DNA of 64,000 nucleotides from Roseibium alexandrii DFL-11 (GTDB lineage Bacteria; Pseudomonadota; Alphaproteobacteria; Rhizobiales; Stappiaceae). Numbering within the stretch: the first letter of the stretch is position 1; every line of letters starts with the position of its first letter. The notes under the pieces are model-generated. The model was not told the origin of the DNA. It searched no databases and saw only the letters and a list, made by a program, of their open reading frames with translations. Of the stretch, positions 43,542 to 52,723 are shown one piece after another. Both the position numbers and the translations under genes were made by a program. The stretch spans positions 2,371,228 to 2,435,227 of the forward strand of contig NZ_CM011002.1 of assembly GCF_000158095.2 (NCBI RefSeq), read 5' to 3'.

Positions 43542-45992
43542 TCAGATCGGGTCATCCTGACCGCTGTCCCCATTGGCTTCTTCGTCGAGCATTCCCGACA
43601 TGGCCGCGGCACCTGCAGCAGCCTTGGCCGCTTCCGGTGAGATTTTGCCGTTGGCGCCATCGTCCTCATCATCTCCGGCGCCGGCAACGCGGACCGTGAC
43701 CTGACGATGGGCAAACCTGATGCCGTTTTCTTCGAAGAGATCGCGCAGGCCGGCATAGATCACTTTCCGCAATTCAAACTGCTTGCCGGGTTTTGCGGTG
43801 AACTTCACCCGGGCGATCATGGCCGAATCTTCCATGGACATGATACCCTGGGATTTCAGCGGCGCGAGGAACATCGGCCCATAATACTCATCCTCAAGAA
43901 GCCGTTGACCGAATTTCTTGATGATCTTGCGCATCTTTTCGACATCCGTGTCATAGGTGACCCGGAAGGCGAGTTTCATGATGGCCCAGTCGCGCGAGAA
44001 GTTCTCGACCTGCTGGATTTCGCCAAATGGGATGGTGGTGAGCGCCCCGCGATGATGGCGCAGCTGCATCGAACGGATCGAGATTTTCTCGACAGTCCCC
44101 TTAGCGCTGCCAATGTCGATGTACTCACCTTTCCGGAAAGCATCATCAATCAGGTAGAAGGCACCGGAAAAGATATCCCGAATGAGGGTCTGAGCGCCGA
44201 AACCGACCGCCAGACCAACAACACCGGCACCGGCGAAGAGCGGCGCGATATTCACACCCAGCTCGGCCAGAACAACCATGGCCGCAATCACCACAATGGT
44301 GATCAAAAGGAAATTCCGGAAGATCGGCAGCAGCGTCGAAATCCGGCTTTCCCCGGCCCCTCCGATCTCAGCTTCCTCGTCTTTCTCAGCCGGCGATTCC
44401 TTTGCGATCTGCCGGTCGATCAAGATCTTCACCGCCTCATAGGCCATGTAGCCAAGGAACATGACGAGCAGGACTTCGATGAAGGACCCGATCATCGAAC
44501 CGTCGCCAGCCATGCTGACGCCCCAAAGAGAGGTCAACAGATCCAGCCCGCCAAAGATCACCAGAATCGCCGCGCCACGATCAAGCAACGCGCGGAACGG
44601 GGACCGATCGGCTTCGCGGTCGGCAGCTTCAGCATGAGCTTGGGCCAGTGTGCTTTCCGGGTCCTGCTCAGCGCCTTCGCTCTCTTCCGCCCGCTGAATG
44701 TCCTCAGCAATCTTGGCTTCCGCTTTGGCAGTATCAAGACGCGGCAACAACACGCGATCAATCAGGAGGATGAGCAGCCCATAAGCAACGGCGGCCACCA
44801 GCAAAACCTGGATCGGAGCCCCCACAAGTCCTGTTGCTGACGGTAAGTCCAAAAGGATCCGAAGAGCTGAGATACCCCAGGCAATCACAAAGTAGATTAC
44901 GGCGATAAGGTGCCAAACGGCGGCCAGCACCCGGCGCCACATGGGGGCCTGATCGCCAGCGGCTCCCCGGATCAGACGCGCGATGACGCTCCGATAGGCC
45001 ACTGCAATGGCACACAAGATAATCATCGACAGCCCGGACGCGGCGATGAGTGCCAGTTTGTGAATGTCTTGCGGCAGGCCGAGACGCTCCATCCAGAGGC
45101 AGAACGCAAATGATGCGACGGAAATCCCGCTGCCGACCAGCAAGAACCGGTAGAGGCCCTTCGCCTCCCGATTGCTCAAGGCGACTAGACGGTGGCTATC
45201 CGCATCTGGGGCCAACAGGTTCATCCAAATGATCCGCAACGCCATGTAGGCGGCACTCATGCTGAAGGCCACGAGTGCGGTTTCATTCGCAGCTTCCAAG
45301 CCCGTGCCAATCAGGAGATAAACCACCGTCGCCACAGCAAAATAGAGGACGACACCGGCGATCATCAAAATCGCCCGCAGATACAAATAGATGATCTTGT
45401 CGGAACGGGTGTAGACGTCGGGTTTGTACATCCCTGCGAACTGCCGCCGCCCCCAGCGCGCCAGCAAGGTCGAGGCTGCAAGACCGAAGAGAACCGCGAT
45501 CACCACATCTGTTAGCGCGGTTGAGATCCAGCCCAGCCCTTGATCCTCACCTTGAGAGCGGAGCGTATCGACCATCGCCGCGCGAATAGTCGGAATTTTC
45601 TGAACGATTGTTTTCAAGGCATCGCGGGCACGGACGGCTTCATCGGCAAACTCGTCCATGGACTCCATCATGGCGCCACCACCCTCATCGGCGCTGACAC
45701 CGCCCCCTTCAGAAGCAGGTTCGGTATGTTCGGCGGTTGTCTCTGCAGTTTTTTCCTTTGAACCGCCGCTGACCGCGGACAATAAGCTCGCAGGCCCCTG
45801 GGCATGGGCATACTCCGGTCCTGCACTTATGCTTACAACCAGCATGCTCAGAACAGCAACTGCGAGGATCGGAACGCGGCCGAAAAAAGCGCGCATAGCC
45901 AGAGGCAACTCATGTTGCAGTAGTTGATGGACGGATCTGCGCATACCCATTGGCCCCGCTCTTTGCAGAATCTGTTTCGACCTGTAAAGCAC
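43542..45992 (-). CDS. Large MscS-family mechanosensitive channel
   Basis: An 816-residue inner-membrane channel. A signal-like helix (about 38-55, ending AHAQG) is followed by a periplasmic region of about 80 residues, about ten further helices, and the MscS core near residues 570-770. The pore helix and beta domain are clear: NIAPLFAGAGVVGLAVGFGAQTLIRDIFSGAFYLIDDAFRKGEYIDI, then GTVEKISIRSMQLRHHRGALTTIPFGEI. A long acidic cytoplasmic insertion (about 430-470) and an acidic C-terminal tail are lineage extras. The start is uncertain: 45992 gives the full frame, and ATG 45896 would put the signal at the N terminus. Confidence 0.9.
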   Translation of the reverse strand: MLYRSKQILQRAGPMGMRRSVHQLLQHELPLAMRAFFGRVPILAVAVLSMLVVSISAGPEYAHAQGPASLLSAVSGGSKEKTAETTAEHTEPASEGGGVSADEGGGAMMESMDEFADEAVRARDALKTIVQKIPTIRAAMVDTLRSQGEDQGLGWISTALTDVVIAVLFGLAASTLLARWGRRQFAGMYKPDVYTRSDKIIYLYLRAILMIAGVVLYFAVATVVYLLIGTGLEAANETALVAFSMSAAYMALRIIWMNLLAPDADSHRLVALSNREAKGLYRFLLVGSGISVASFAFCLWMERLGLPQDIHKLALIAASGLSMIILCAIAVAYRSVIARLIRGAAGDQAPMWRRVLAAVWHLIAVIYFVIAWGISALRILLDLPSATGLVGAPIQVLLVAAVAYGLLILLIDRVLLPRLDTAKAEAKIAEDIQRAEESEGAEQDPESTLAQAHAEAADREADRSPFRALLDRGAAILVIFGGLDLLTSLWGVSMAGDGSMIGSFIEVLLVMFLGYMAYEAVKILIDRQIAKESPAEKDEEAEIGGAGESRISTLLPIFRNFLLITIVVIAAMVVLAELGVNIAPLFAGAGVVGLAVGFGAQTLIRDIFSGAFYLIDDAFRKGEYIDIGSAKGTVEKISIRSMQLRHHRGALTTIPFGEIQQVENFSRDWAIMKLAFRVTYDTDVEKMRKIIKKFGQRLLEDEYYGPMFLAPLKSQGIMSMEDSAMIARVKFTAKPGKQFELRKVIYAGLRDLFEENGIRFAHRQVTVRVAGAGDDEDDGANGKISPEAAKAAAGAAAMSGMLDEEANGDSGQDDPI

Positions 45993-46037
45993 GGTTCCGC
46001 TAAGGAAAAAAGGCGTCTCTCGCGTTAGATGCGCACG

Positions 46038-46063
46038 AAAAAGCCCGGCGCGGTAGCCGGGCT
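46038..46063 (-). terminator. Intrinsic terminator after the DUF2336 gene
   Basis: On the minus strand, AGCCCGGC and GCCGGGCT pair around TACCGC, followed by TTTTT. It lies 30 bp after the stop of the gene at 46093. Confidence 0.87.
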
Positions 46064-46092
46064 CAATGTCTTGCGCAATCTGCCAGGTCAGA

Positions 46093-47184
46093 TCACTTCA
46101 GAACGTTGTAGCTCCAATGGGCGATCTTGCGTTTGGCTTCTGCAACAGTCATGCGCTCATATAGGTTCATGGCGTGGCTGCGGTTCTCAGGTGTCAGGCG
46201 ATGACGCCACGGGCCGATGCTCAACAGCGATCCGACCGTGATCGACGAAAAGCCGGAGGCTTTTGCCAGAATGACAAACGGCTCCGGGTCCGGCCGCACC
46301 ATCCAGTGGCTGGCTTCTTCAACACCGCACCGAACCAACCAGGCGAAGGTGGCAACAGCTTCCGCGAACCTGTCTTCAGAAGCGAACCGGCGAAGTGCGG
46401 CTTCGTTCACCATGCCCTTCTTCGCAAGAAGAAGAATGCGGCTGCGGGCTGTTTCAAAATCGTACCGGCCCAACCAGTACTGGTTGGACATGCGCCGCGC
46501 TGCAATGTCTGCCGCTTCATCCAATTGGGCGGTTTCACCGGAACGGCCGGATGTCTGCAGTTTCTTGCGTACTTCATCGCTCGCGATGGAAATCAGGCTG
46601 GCGATCTGAGCTTCGGCAAGATCCGGGCGGTCGCTCAAACTCAATTGAAGCGTTGCATCGGCAGCAGAGTCGGAAATCAGAAGCTCGATGGCTGAGCCGG
46701 ACAAGCTGGCGCCGTCGTTGCTTGCAATCTTGCGCTTGACCTTCAGATCACCGCGCCGCACCAAAATGTCGGTCACATCAGCTGAAAGCACTTCGCGTTG
46801 TGCAATGGCATAGCGATGGTCATTGCCCTGCTCTTCGGCAATCGAAACGAGGTCGGCATCGCGCAGGACGGTCGAGCGGACGAGGATCGGTTCGGATACC
46901 TCGATCACATCACTTGCAAGGCGCCGGATGGTCTCTTCCGGACCGCGGCGCAGGGTACTCATCTGCTCGGCGACAAAACGGCGGACTTCCGATTCCACCA
47001 TATCCACCAGCCGCAGCAGTACGGAGTCGTAGATATCGACCTGTTCGTCAGAGCATCTGTCGGATGTCAACGCAAAGAGCGTTGCCACATGGCGGGCCAG
47101 TTCAGCCCGGCGGGCGCTTGCTGCTTCCCCGGTCAGCTCCGAGAAGTTCACCAGTTCTGTTTTCAACGCTTCACTCATTTTCAT
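46093..47184 (-). CDS. DUF2336 domain protein
   Basis: A 363-residue cytosolic, all-helical protein of the alphaproteobacterial DUF2336 family. Seen: RAELARHVATLFALTSDRCSDEQVDIYDSVLLRL, EETIRRLASDVIEVSEPIL, and the DADLVSIAEEQGNDHRYAIAQR repeat, the HEAT-like core of the family. The role is unknown in most members; a few are linked to motility or signalling. The frame is open to 47226, but ATG 47184 (MKMSEALK) fits the family start; there is no strong ribosome-binding site. It is monocistronic with a clear terminator. Confidence 0.82.
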   Translation of the reverse strand: MKMSEALKTELVNFSELTGEAASARRAELARHVATLFALTSDRCSDEQVDIYDSVLLRLVDMVESEVRRFVAEQMSTLRRGPEETIRRLASDVIEVSEPILVRSTVLRDADLVSIAEEQGNDHRYAIAQREVLSADVTDILVRRGDLKVKRKIASNDGASLSGSAIELLISDSAADATLQLSLSDRPDLAEAQIASLISIASDEVRKKLQTSGRSGETAQLDEAADIAARRMSNQYWLGRYDFETARSRILLLAKKGMVNEAALRRFASEDRFAEAVATFAWLVRCGVEEASHWMVRPDPEPFVILAKASGFSSITVGSLLSIGPWRHRLTPENRSHAMNLYERMTVAEAKRKIAHWSYNVLK

Positions 47185-47690
47185 TACCAGATTGAATCTT
47201 ACGCCGGTCTTCGGCTCTGGCCACAAAATGAATTGGAGACTTAAAGAAGACAGAAACAGGTATTTGGAGAATGTAATCGTGTTTTTATAAATTTTAGGAA
47301 GAATTCTAACTAGATTTGCCAGTTACTCTACATGCCATTGTTTTTTATAAAATTATCGGCTCTGACATCCCGTTTCGGCGCTCTATGAAGGTCAAAAAAT
47401 CGAGTATTAATTTTTGTTAGCTGGGCTCATTTTTATCTTGGCCAAGCTTCGTTTTCACGCCGAATGCCCCAATTCTTAAACCGGAGTGTTAATGCGCTTT
47501 GCCCTGGTGGGCAGATTCGAAAGCGGCGCTGCATACAACAAATATTCCGGGCGCAAGCCGTTTCCGCAGTACCAATAGATATGCCTGAGTTGTCTTGCGC
47601 CGGACTGGCGCAGTGCGCTGCCACGTCTGCAAACGAAATACCGGCGCAGAAGCTGCGCCGGCTTGAATTTTTCAAAAAGAAGACCGCGCG
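47185..47690. other. AT-rich intergenic region
   Basis: This is the most A/T-rich stretch in the window (especially 47260-47440), between the start of the DUF2336 gene and the end of the indolepyruvate oxidoreductase gene. It likely carries the DUF2336 promoter. I see no convincing gene; the short frames have no ribosome-binding site. CCGGCGCAG/CTGCGCCGG at 47641-47661 is a hairpin that probably ends the oxidoreductase transcript. Confidence 0.6.
47641..47661 (-). terminator. Hairpin after the indolepyruvate oxidoreductase gene
   Basis: CCGGCGCAG and CTGCGCCGG pair perfectly over a three-base loop, about 30 bp after the stop. On the minus strand it is followed only by TATTTCG, so termination may be weak. 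Confidence 0.55.
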
Positions 47691-50600
47691 TTACTCCGCG
47701 GCTTGGAGGAAGTCGCCGCTTTGATGATCGCCATCATTCCCGCCGTCTTTGCGGGTATTGAGTTGCTCAAGCAGCACACTGCGTTTGTCCGCGGCCTTTT
47801 CCAGGTTCGCTTCCTTGACCGGGCCAAATCCGCGGACCAAATCCGGCACCCGTGCCAGCTCCACGAGGAGACCGTAATTGCCATTCGGCAAACGGGTGAT
47901 GATCTCCGCAATGTCCTTTTCGTACTGAGCGATCAGGGCCCGCTCTGCACGGCGCTCCGCGGTCCGTCCAAATGGGTCGTACCATTTGCCGCGCATGCCT
48001 TTGAACCCGGCAAGGAGTTTGAACGCGGTAAAGATCCACGGTCCGAATGCCATCTTCTCCGGGCGTCCGGTTTTCGGGTCTTTCCGGTGAGCCAGCATAG
48101 GCGGGGCCAGATAGACCTTTAGCTTCTTCGGATCTTCGAACCGCTGCGCGATCTTTTCCTTGAAGGCCGGATCGGAATAAAGGCGGCCGACTTCATATTC
48201 GTCCTTGTAAGCCATTACTTTATAGAGCAGATCAGCAACGGTTCTGGAGAGGCGCATTTGCCCCGGGCCATGAGCTTCGTCCGCTGCCTTCACTTTTTCA
48301 ACGAGATCCCGGTAACGGGCCGCATAGGCTTCGTCCTGATACCTGACAAGCTCGTCGGCATTGAATGCAATCTTTTCATCCAATGTGAACGTGCGCGGTT
48401 TTTCGCTCGCTGGCAAAGCCTTCAACAACAGCTCAGCGTCGGCAGCCAGAACACGGCCGGCGCGGAACGCCTTGATGTTGCCGGCCACTGCCGCCCCGTT
48501 CAGCTGCAAGGCTGTTTCAATGGCATCGCCGGAAACCGGCAGGGCACCTGATTGATACGCCATGCCAACGAGCAGCATGTTGGCAAAGATCGCATCGCCC
48601 AGCAGCTTTTCAGCAATTCCGGCCGCATCCATCGCGAGATACGTTCCGGACGCTGCCTTCAAGGCGGCGTCCATCTTCTTCTCATCGAAGGATAGGGTCT
48701 GCTTCAGGACAAACTCTGCAGTCGGGGCAACCTTGGTGTTTGCCACTGTCACGGTCTGGCCACGGTGGGCGAGTGCCAGTTGTTCCGCATTGGTGGCAAC
48801 GACCATATCACTTGCGATCAAGAGATCGAGGCTTGCGGCCGGCACCCTCGGACCTTCAATCGCGCGGTCAATGGATGCAAAGCGAACGTGGGAGGTTACC
48901 GGTCCGCCCTTCTGCGCCAGTCCCGTCATGTCCAGGGTCGAGGCCTGCTTGCCATCGATATGCGCCGCCATTGCTAGAACAGCACTGATTGTGGTGACGC
49001 CCATGCCGCCAATGCCGGCAACCAACGCGTTCTGCGTCCGGTCCAGCGCCGGCAGAACCGGTTCCGGCAGCTGTTCAACGAGCGCGTCGATATCCACGTC
49101 AGCCTTTTTCGGCTTTTTGAGCGCCGCACCGTCGATCTCGACAAAGGACGGACAGAAACCCTTGATGCAGGAAAAGTCCTTGTTGCAGCTGGACTGGTTG
49201 ATCACACGTTTTTCGCCAAACGGCGTTGCCAGCGGCTCAACTGACAGGCAGTTGGACTGGACCGAGCAGTCACCGCAGCCTTCGCAGACGCGATCGTTGA
49301 TAAACAGGCGCTGATCCGGATCCGGGAACAGTCCGCGCTTCCGGCGGCGCCGTTTCTCGGCTGCACAGGTTTGATCGTACACGATTACGGAAACGCCGTT
49401 GAAGGTCTGCAGATCCTTCTGCACATCCATCAATTCGTCGCGATGATAGACCTTTGTTCCGGCTGCAATTGGTGACCATGATCCGTAAGCATCCGGATTT
49501 TCGGAGACCACCGCAATGCGTTCCACACCTTCTGCTTCCAGCTGACGGGTAATCTGCGGAACACTCAACTGTCCATCATGCTTCTGACCACCGGTCATGG
49601 CCACGGCATCATTGTAAAGGATCTTGTAGGTGATCGGCACTTTGGCCGCGAGCGCCTGACGGATCGCAAGGATACCGGAGTGGAAATATGTTCCATCGCC
49701 GACGTTTGCGAACACATGGCTGTCGCCCGAGAACGGCTGCTGACCAACCCAAAGGACGCCCTCTCCGCCCATCTGGATCTGGCCTTCCGTGGTCCGGCCT
49801 GCCATTTCGGTCATGGCATGACAGCCGATGCCCGGCATCGACCGGGAGCCTTCCGGCGTCTTGGTCGAGGTTGAATGCGGACAGCCGGAACAGAAGTAAG
49901 GCACGCGGGAGGCGCGTTCTGCATGGCCTTGGGCCCACATGGCCTGCTTGGTCATGCGCGCAGCAACAGCCTGCATTTCTTCGGTGACGGCATCTGCCGG
50001 CAGCCACTTCATCAAGCCTTCGATGAGCTCGGCAACGGAAATCTCGAGAACATCCGAGAGGAACGGCGAGCCATCCGGGCGGCGTTTGCCCCAAATTTCC
50101 GGACGGCTCATGTCCGGCCAGTGATAGGAAATCTCCTTGATCTGCGGCTCCATGAAGGCCCGCTTGTGTTCCACGACCAGCAGTTTCTCTGCTCCGCGGG
50201 CAAAGTCCCGCAGGCCAAGCGGTTCCATCGGCCAGGTCATTGCAACCTTGTATATACCGAGGCCCAGCGCTTTGGCCTTGTCTTCGGTCACGCCCATGAG
50301 ATCGAGCGCCTGAAGCAGGTCGCGATACGCTTTGCCGGAGGAAACAATGCCGAGTTTCGGATTTTGCCGGGTACCGAAGGTCACACGATCCAGGCCATTC
50401 GTGCGGACATAAGCCTGGGCAGCCGGGATCCGCAGCTCGCGCACCAGGCGCTCTGTTTCCAGCCTGTTGCCGAGCAGCAAGTCGCGGTTCTGATGGTAAT
50501 CCTTGCGCGGATCGCCTTCCAACGGGCGAACCATCCGCAGACGGTTTGGCGACACGTTGATTGTGGCGGACGCATCCATCGTGTCGGCCACGCAGATCAA

Positions 50601-51212
50601 CGCCGTCCAAAGACTGGAAAAGCGGGACATCTCAAGCCCGTGCAGACCATAGTCGAGCACGTCCTGAATGTCCGCAGGGTTGAGAACCGGCATTTCAGCA
50701 TGTTCAAAGAAGAATTCGCTTTGCGCAGGCAGAATGGAGGATTTGGCAAGGTGATCGTCCCCGGCCAAAGCCAGAACACCGCCGTTGCGGTCCGTGCCAG
50801 ATGCGTTCCCCTGACGCAGCGCATCACCGGCCCGGTCAACACCTGGCGCCTTGCCGTACCAGATGCCAAAGACACCGTCATATTCTGTAGGCCGCCCGAC
50901 GCCGCCTTCACCGCGCAGCTTCTGGCTGCCCCAGACCGCGGTCGCGCCAAGCTCTTCGTTCACGCCAGGCTTGAAAACAACTTCAAGGCCCTTCAGGTGC
51001 CGGTGGGCGCGCTCCAACTCAGTGTCATATCCAGCCAGCGGCGACCCGCGATACCCGGAAATGAATCCGCCTGTTTTGAGACCTGCCTGCCGGTCCAGGC
51101 GCGCGCGGTCCAGAGCCAGTCTGACCAACGCCTGAATGCCTGTCAGATACACACGACCGTCCGTCGCGGTGTATTTGTCTTCAAGGCTGATATCGGACAC
51201 AAGCACATCCAT
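47691..51212 (-). CDS. Fused indolepyruvate ferredoxin oxidoreductase
   Basis: A 1173-residue TPP and iron-sulfur enzyme that oxidatively decarboxylates aryl pyruvates from aromatic amino acids to acyl-CoA. Order: N-terminal pyrimidine-binding domain (GGFISGYRGSPLAGYD), TPP domain near 420-640 (CSGCPHSTSTKTPEGS, GVLWVGQQPFSGDSHVFANVGDGTYFHSG), a Cys-rich ferredoxin-like segment (CEGCGDC, CNKDFSCIKGFCPSF), the gamma domain (GIGGMGVTTISAVLAMAAH, GLAQKGGPVTSHVRF) and a C-terminal extension. It is a single-chain fusion of IorA- and IorB-like parts. GGAGGAG before ATG 51212 fixes the start and excludes the longer frame. It is divergent from an Lrp-type regulator. Confidence 0.93.
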   Translation of the reverse strand: MDVLVSDISLEDKYTATDGRVYLTGIQALVRLALDRARLDRQAGLKTGGFISGYRGSPLAGYDTELERAHRHLKGLEVVFKPGVNEELGATAVWGSQKLRGEGGVGRPTEYDGVFGIWYGKAPGVDRAGDALRQGNASGTDRNGGVLALAGDDHLAKSSILPAQSEFFFEHAEMPVLNPADIQDVLDYGLHGLEMSRFSSLWTALICVADTMDASATINVSPNRLRMVRPLEGDPRKDYHQNRDLLLGNRLETERLVRELRIPAAQAYVRTNGLDRVTFGTRQNPKLGIVSSGKAYRDLLQALDLMGVTEDKAKALGLGIYKVAMTWPMEPLGLRDFARGAEKLLVVEHKRAFMEPQIKEISYHWPDMSRPEIWGKRRPDGSPFLSDVLEISVAELIEGLMKWLPADAVTEEMQAVAARMTKQAMWAQGHAERASRVPYFCSGCPHSTSTKTPEGSRSMPGIGCHAMTEMAGRTTEGQIQMGGEGVLWVGQQPFSGDSHVFANVGDGTYFHSGILAIRQALAAKVPITYKILYNDAVAMTGGQKHDGQLSVPQITRQLEAEGVERIAVVSENPDAYGSWSPIAAGTKVYHRDELMDVQKDLQTFNGVSVIVYDQTCAAEKRRRRKRGLFPDPDQRLFINDRVCEGCGDCSVQSNCLSVEPLATPFGEKRVINQSSCNKDFSCIKGFCPSFVEIDGAALKKPKKADVDIDALVEQLPEPVLPALDRTQNALVAGIGGMGVTTISAVLAMAAHIDGKQASTLDMTGLAQKGGPVTSHVRFASIDRAIEGPRVPAASLDLLIASDMVVATNAEQLALAHRGQTVTVANTKVAPTAEFVLKQTLSFDEKKMDAALKAASGTYLAMDAAGIAEKLLGDAIFANMLLVGMAYQSGALPVSGDAIETALQLNGAAVAGNIKAFRAGRVLAADAELLLKALPASEKPRTFTLDEKIAFNADELVRYQDEAYAARYRDLVEKVKAADEAHGPGQMRLSRTVADLLYKVMAYKDEYEVGRLYSDPAFKEKIAQRFEDPKKLKVYLAPPMLAHRKDPKTGRPEKMAFGPWIFTAFKLLAGFKGMRGKWYDPFGRTAERRAERALIAQYEKDIAEIITRLPNGNYGLLVELARVPDLVRGFGPVKEANLEKAADKRSVLLEQLNTRKDGGNDGDHQSGDFLQAAE

Positions 51213-51357
51213 TCGGTATTCTCCTCCTACGCCCCCTGGGCGGCCCTCTGCGGCGAACTTCCTTTTCCGATTAATATCGTCCTTTTCAGCAGCGATTTCT
51301 GTGCTATCGTCACCACAATTCGTCACCAGGCAGCATAAAATTTCCGAAAATGACCCA

Positions 51358-51837
51358 ATGACCGAAAAGAATCTTCTGGACCCGTCCGACATCCGTGTAT
51401 TGCGCGTTTTGCAAAGGGATGCCTCCCTTTCAATCGCAGAAGTCGCCAAAGAAGCAGGCATGAGCCAAACCCCTTGCTGGCGCCGCATCAAGCGGTTGAA
51501 GGAACAAGGCATCATCAAGCAAATTACCGCGATCATAGACCGCGAAGCTGTGGGCCTTGGCTTTGTCGCCTATTCCTTCGTCAAGCTTGCCGTTCCCAGC
51601 CGCGAAAACATGGAAACGTTCGACAAGCTCGTCCATCATTGGCCGGAAGTCGTTATTTGTGAACGTATCACAGGCGCGGTCGATTACCTCATCAAGGTGG
51701 TAACCGATGACATCAAGACCTATGACGACTTCCTGCGTTTGAAGCTTCTCGATAATACACTGGTATCTGACGTTCAGTCACGTATCGTTGTCAACACGGT
51801 AAAGGATACCGCTGCACTGCCTCTTCGCGAGAATTGA
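51358..51837 (+). CDS. Lrp/AsnC-family regulator
   Basis: A 159-residue regulator: a winged helix (about residues 8-65, DIRVLRVLQRDASLSIAEVAKEAGMSQTPCWRRIKRLKEQGII) and a RAM ligand domain (about 75-150, ITGAVDYLIKVVTDDIKTYDDF). It starts at ATG 51358. It is divergent from the indolepyruvate oxidoreductase gene over 145 bp, so control of that gene in response to an amino acid is the natural inference. Confidence 0.92.
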   Translation: MTEKNLLDPSDIRVLRVLQRDASLSIAEVAKEAGMSQTPCWRRIKRLKEQGIIKQITAIIDREAVGLGFVAYSFVKLAVPSRENMETFDKLVHHWPEVVICERITGAVDYLIKVVTDDIKTYDDFLRLKLLDNTLVSDVQSRIVVNTVKDTAALPLREN

Positions 51838-51948
51838 GACGCGCAGCACCTTACGGCCTCTTCAAAATTCACTGTTTGTTTGGCTATTGTATGGGACAGT
51901 AAAACTTCCCGTTTGCTTGACAGAGTGTGACTTGAAGAGGGTTCAGGC

Positions 51949-52713
51949 GTGCTGCGGAATATCGGTCTGTTTTGTATATGCTGTCTTCTGGCTGGGATGT
52001 GGCACACATCGGTTGCAGCTCGTCCTCTGATCATCGCCGCCAATCCTCAAGCGCCGTTCAAATATGAGGCGGACGGAAAAGTCCGCGGCATCGACATTGA
52101 AGTGATGGACGAGATCCTGCGCGAACTGGCGATTGACTATGAGGTGATGCTTATCGAATCCGACCAGCGCCTGCAGGTCGAGGCCAAAGCCGGACGGATC
52201 GATGTCCTCCTCCTTTATTCGCAAAACGAAGAACGCCGCACATTTCTCGAATATCCAAGCGAAAGCTACATCGATCTGGACTGGAATTTTTTTATCAGGG
52301 CGGAAGATCGCGGCAAGTTCACGTTTTCCACGTTCGATGATCTGCGCTCAATGACGATCGGTGCAACGCACGGAATTTCCTACATCCCGGAATTCTGGGA
52401 CGCAGGCCTCCAGCTGCAACTTGTCTCAGAGAATTCTCTGCAGATCGACAAGCTGCTCGCAGGCAGGATCGATGCCGTTCCGATGAACACCATCTCGACA
52501 TTGCATCACGCCCACATCAGCGGCTATCGAAACCAGATCGATTTCCTTCCAAAGCCAATGAAGTCGAAGGCCTATTACAACGTCTTCTCGAAAGCCTCGA
52601 CGCATCCGGATATGAAAAAGCTAAAGGCCGAATACGACCGGATCATCCGCCGCATGAAAGACGATGGGTCGATCGACCAAATCAAGACGACCTATATCGG
52701 GCCTTCAAGTTAA
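51949..52713 (+). CDS. Periplasmic solute-binding protein, family 3
   Basis: A 254-residue secreted binding protein: signal peptide (about 1-23, GLFCICCLLAGMWHTSVAA), then RPLIIAANPQAPFKYEADGKVRGIDIEVMDEIL, the family-3 opening, and late MKKLKAEYDRIIRRMKDDGSI. GTG 51949 follows GAAGAGG. There is no permease or ATPase next to it, so it is the third orphan of this class in the window, though more like true amino-acid binding proteins than the pair at 2599 and 6899. Confidence 0.85.
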   Translation: MLRNIGLFCICCLLAGMWHTSVAARPLIIAANPQAPFKYEADGKVRGIDIEVMDEILRELAIDYEVMLIESDQRLQVEAKAGRIDVLLLYSQNEERRTFLEYPSESYIDLDWNFFIRAEDRGKFTFSTFDDLRSMTIGATHGISYIPEFWDAGLQLQLVSENSLQIDKLLAGRIDAVPMNTISTLHHAHISGYRNQIDFLPKPMKSKAYYNVFSKASTHPDMKKLKAEYDRIIRRMKDDGSIDQIKTTYIGPSS

Positions 52714-52723
52714 ATACGGAACG

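Noticed and set aside
49875..51338. 487-codon plus-strand frame opposite the indolepyruvate oxidoreductase
   Set aside because: Antisense shadow without recognisable domains.
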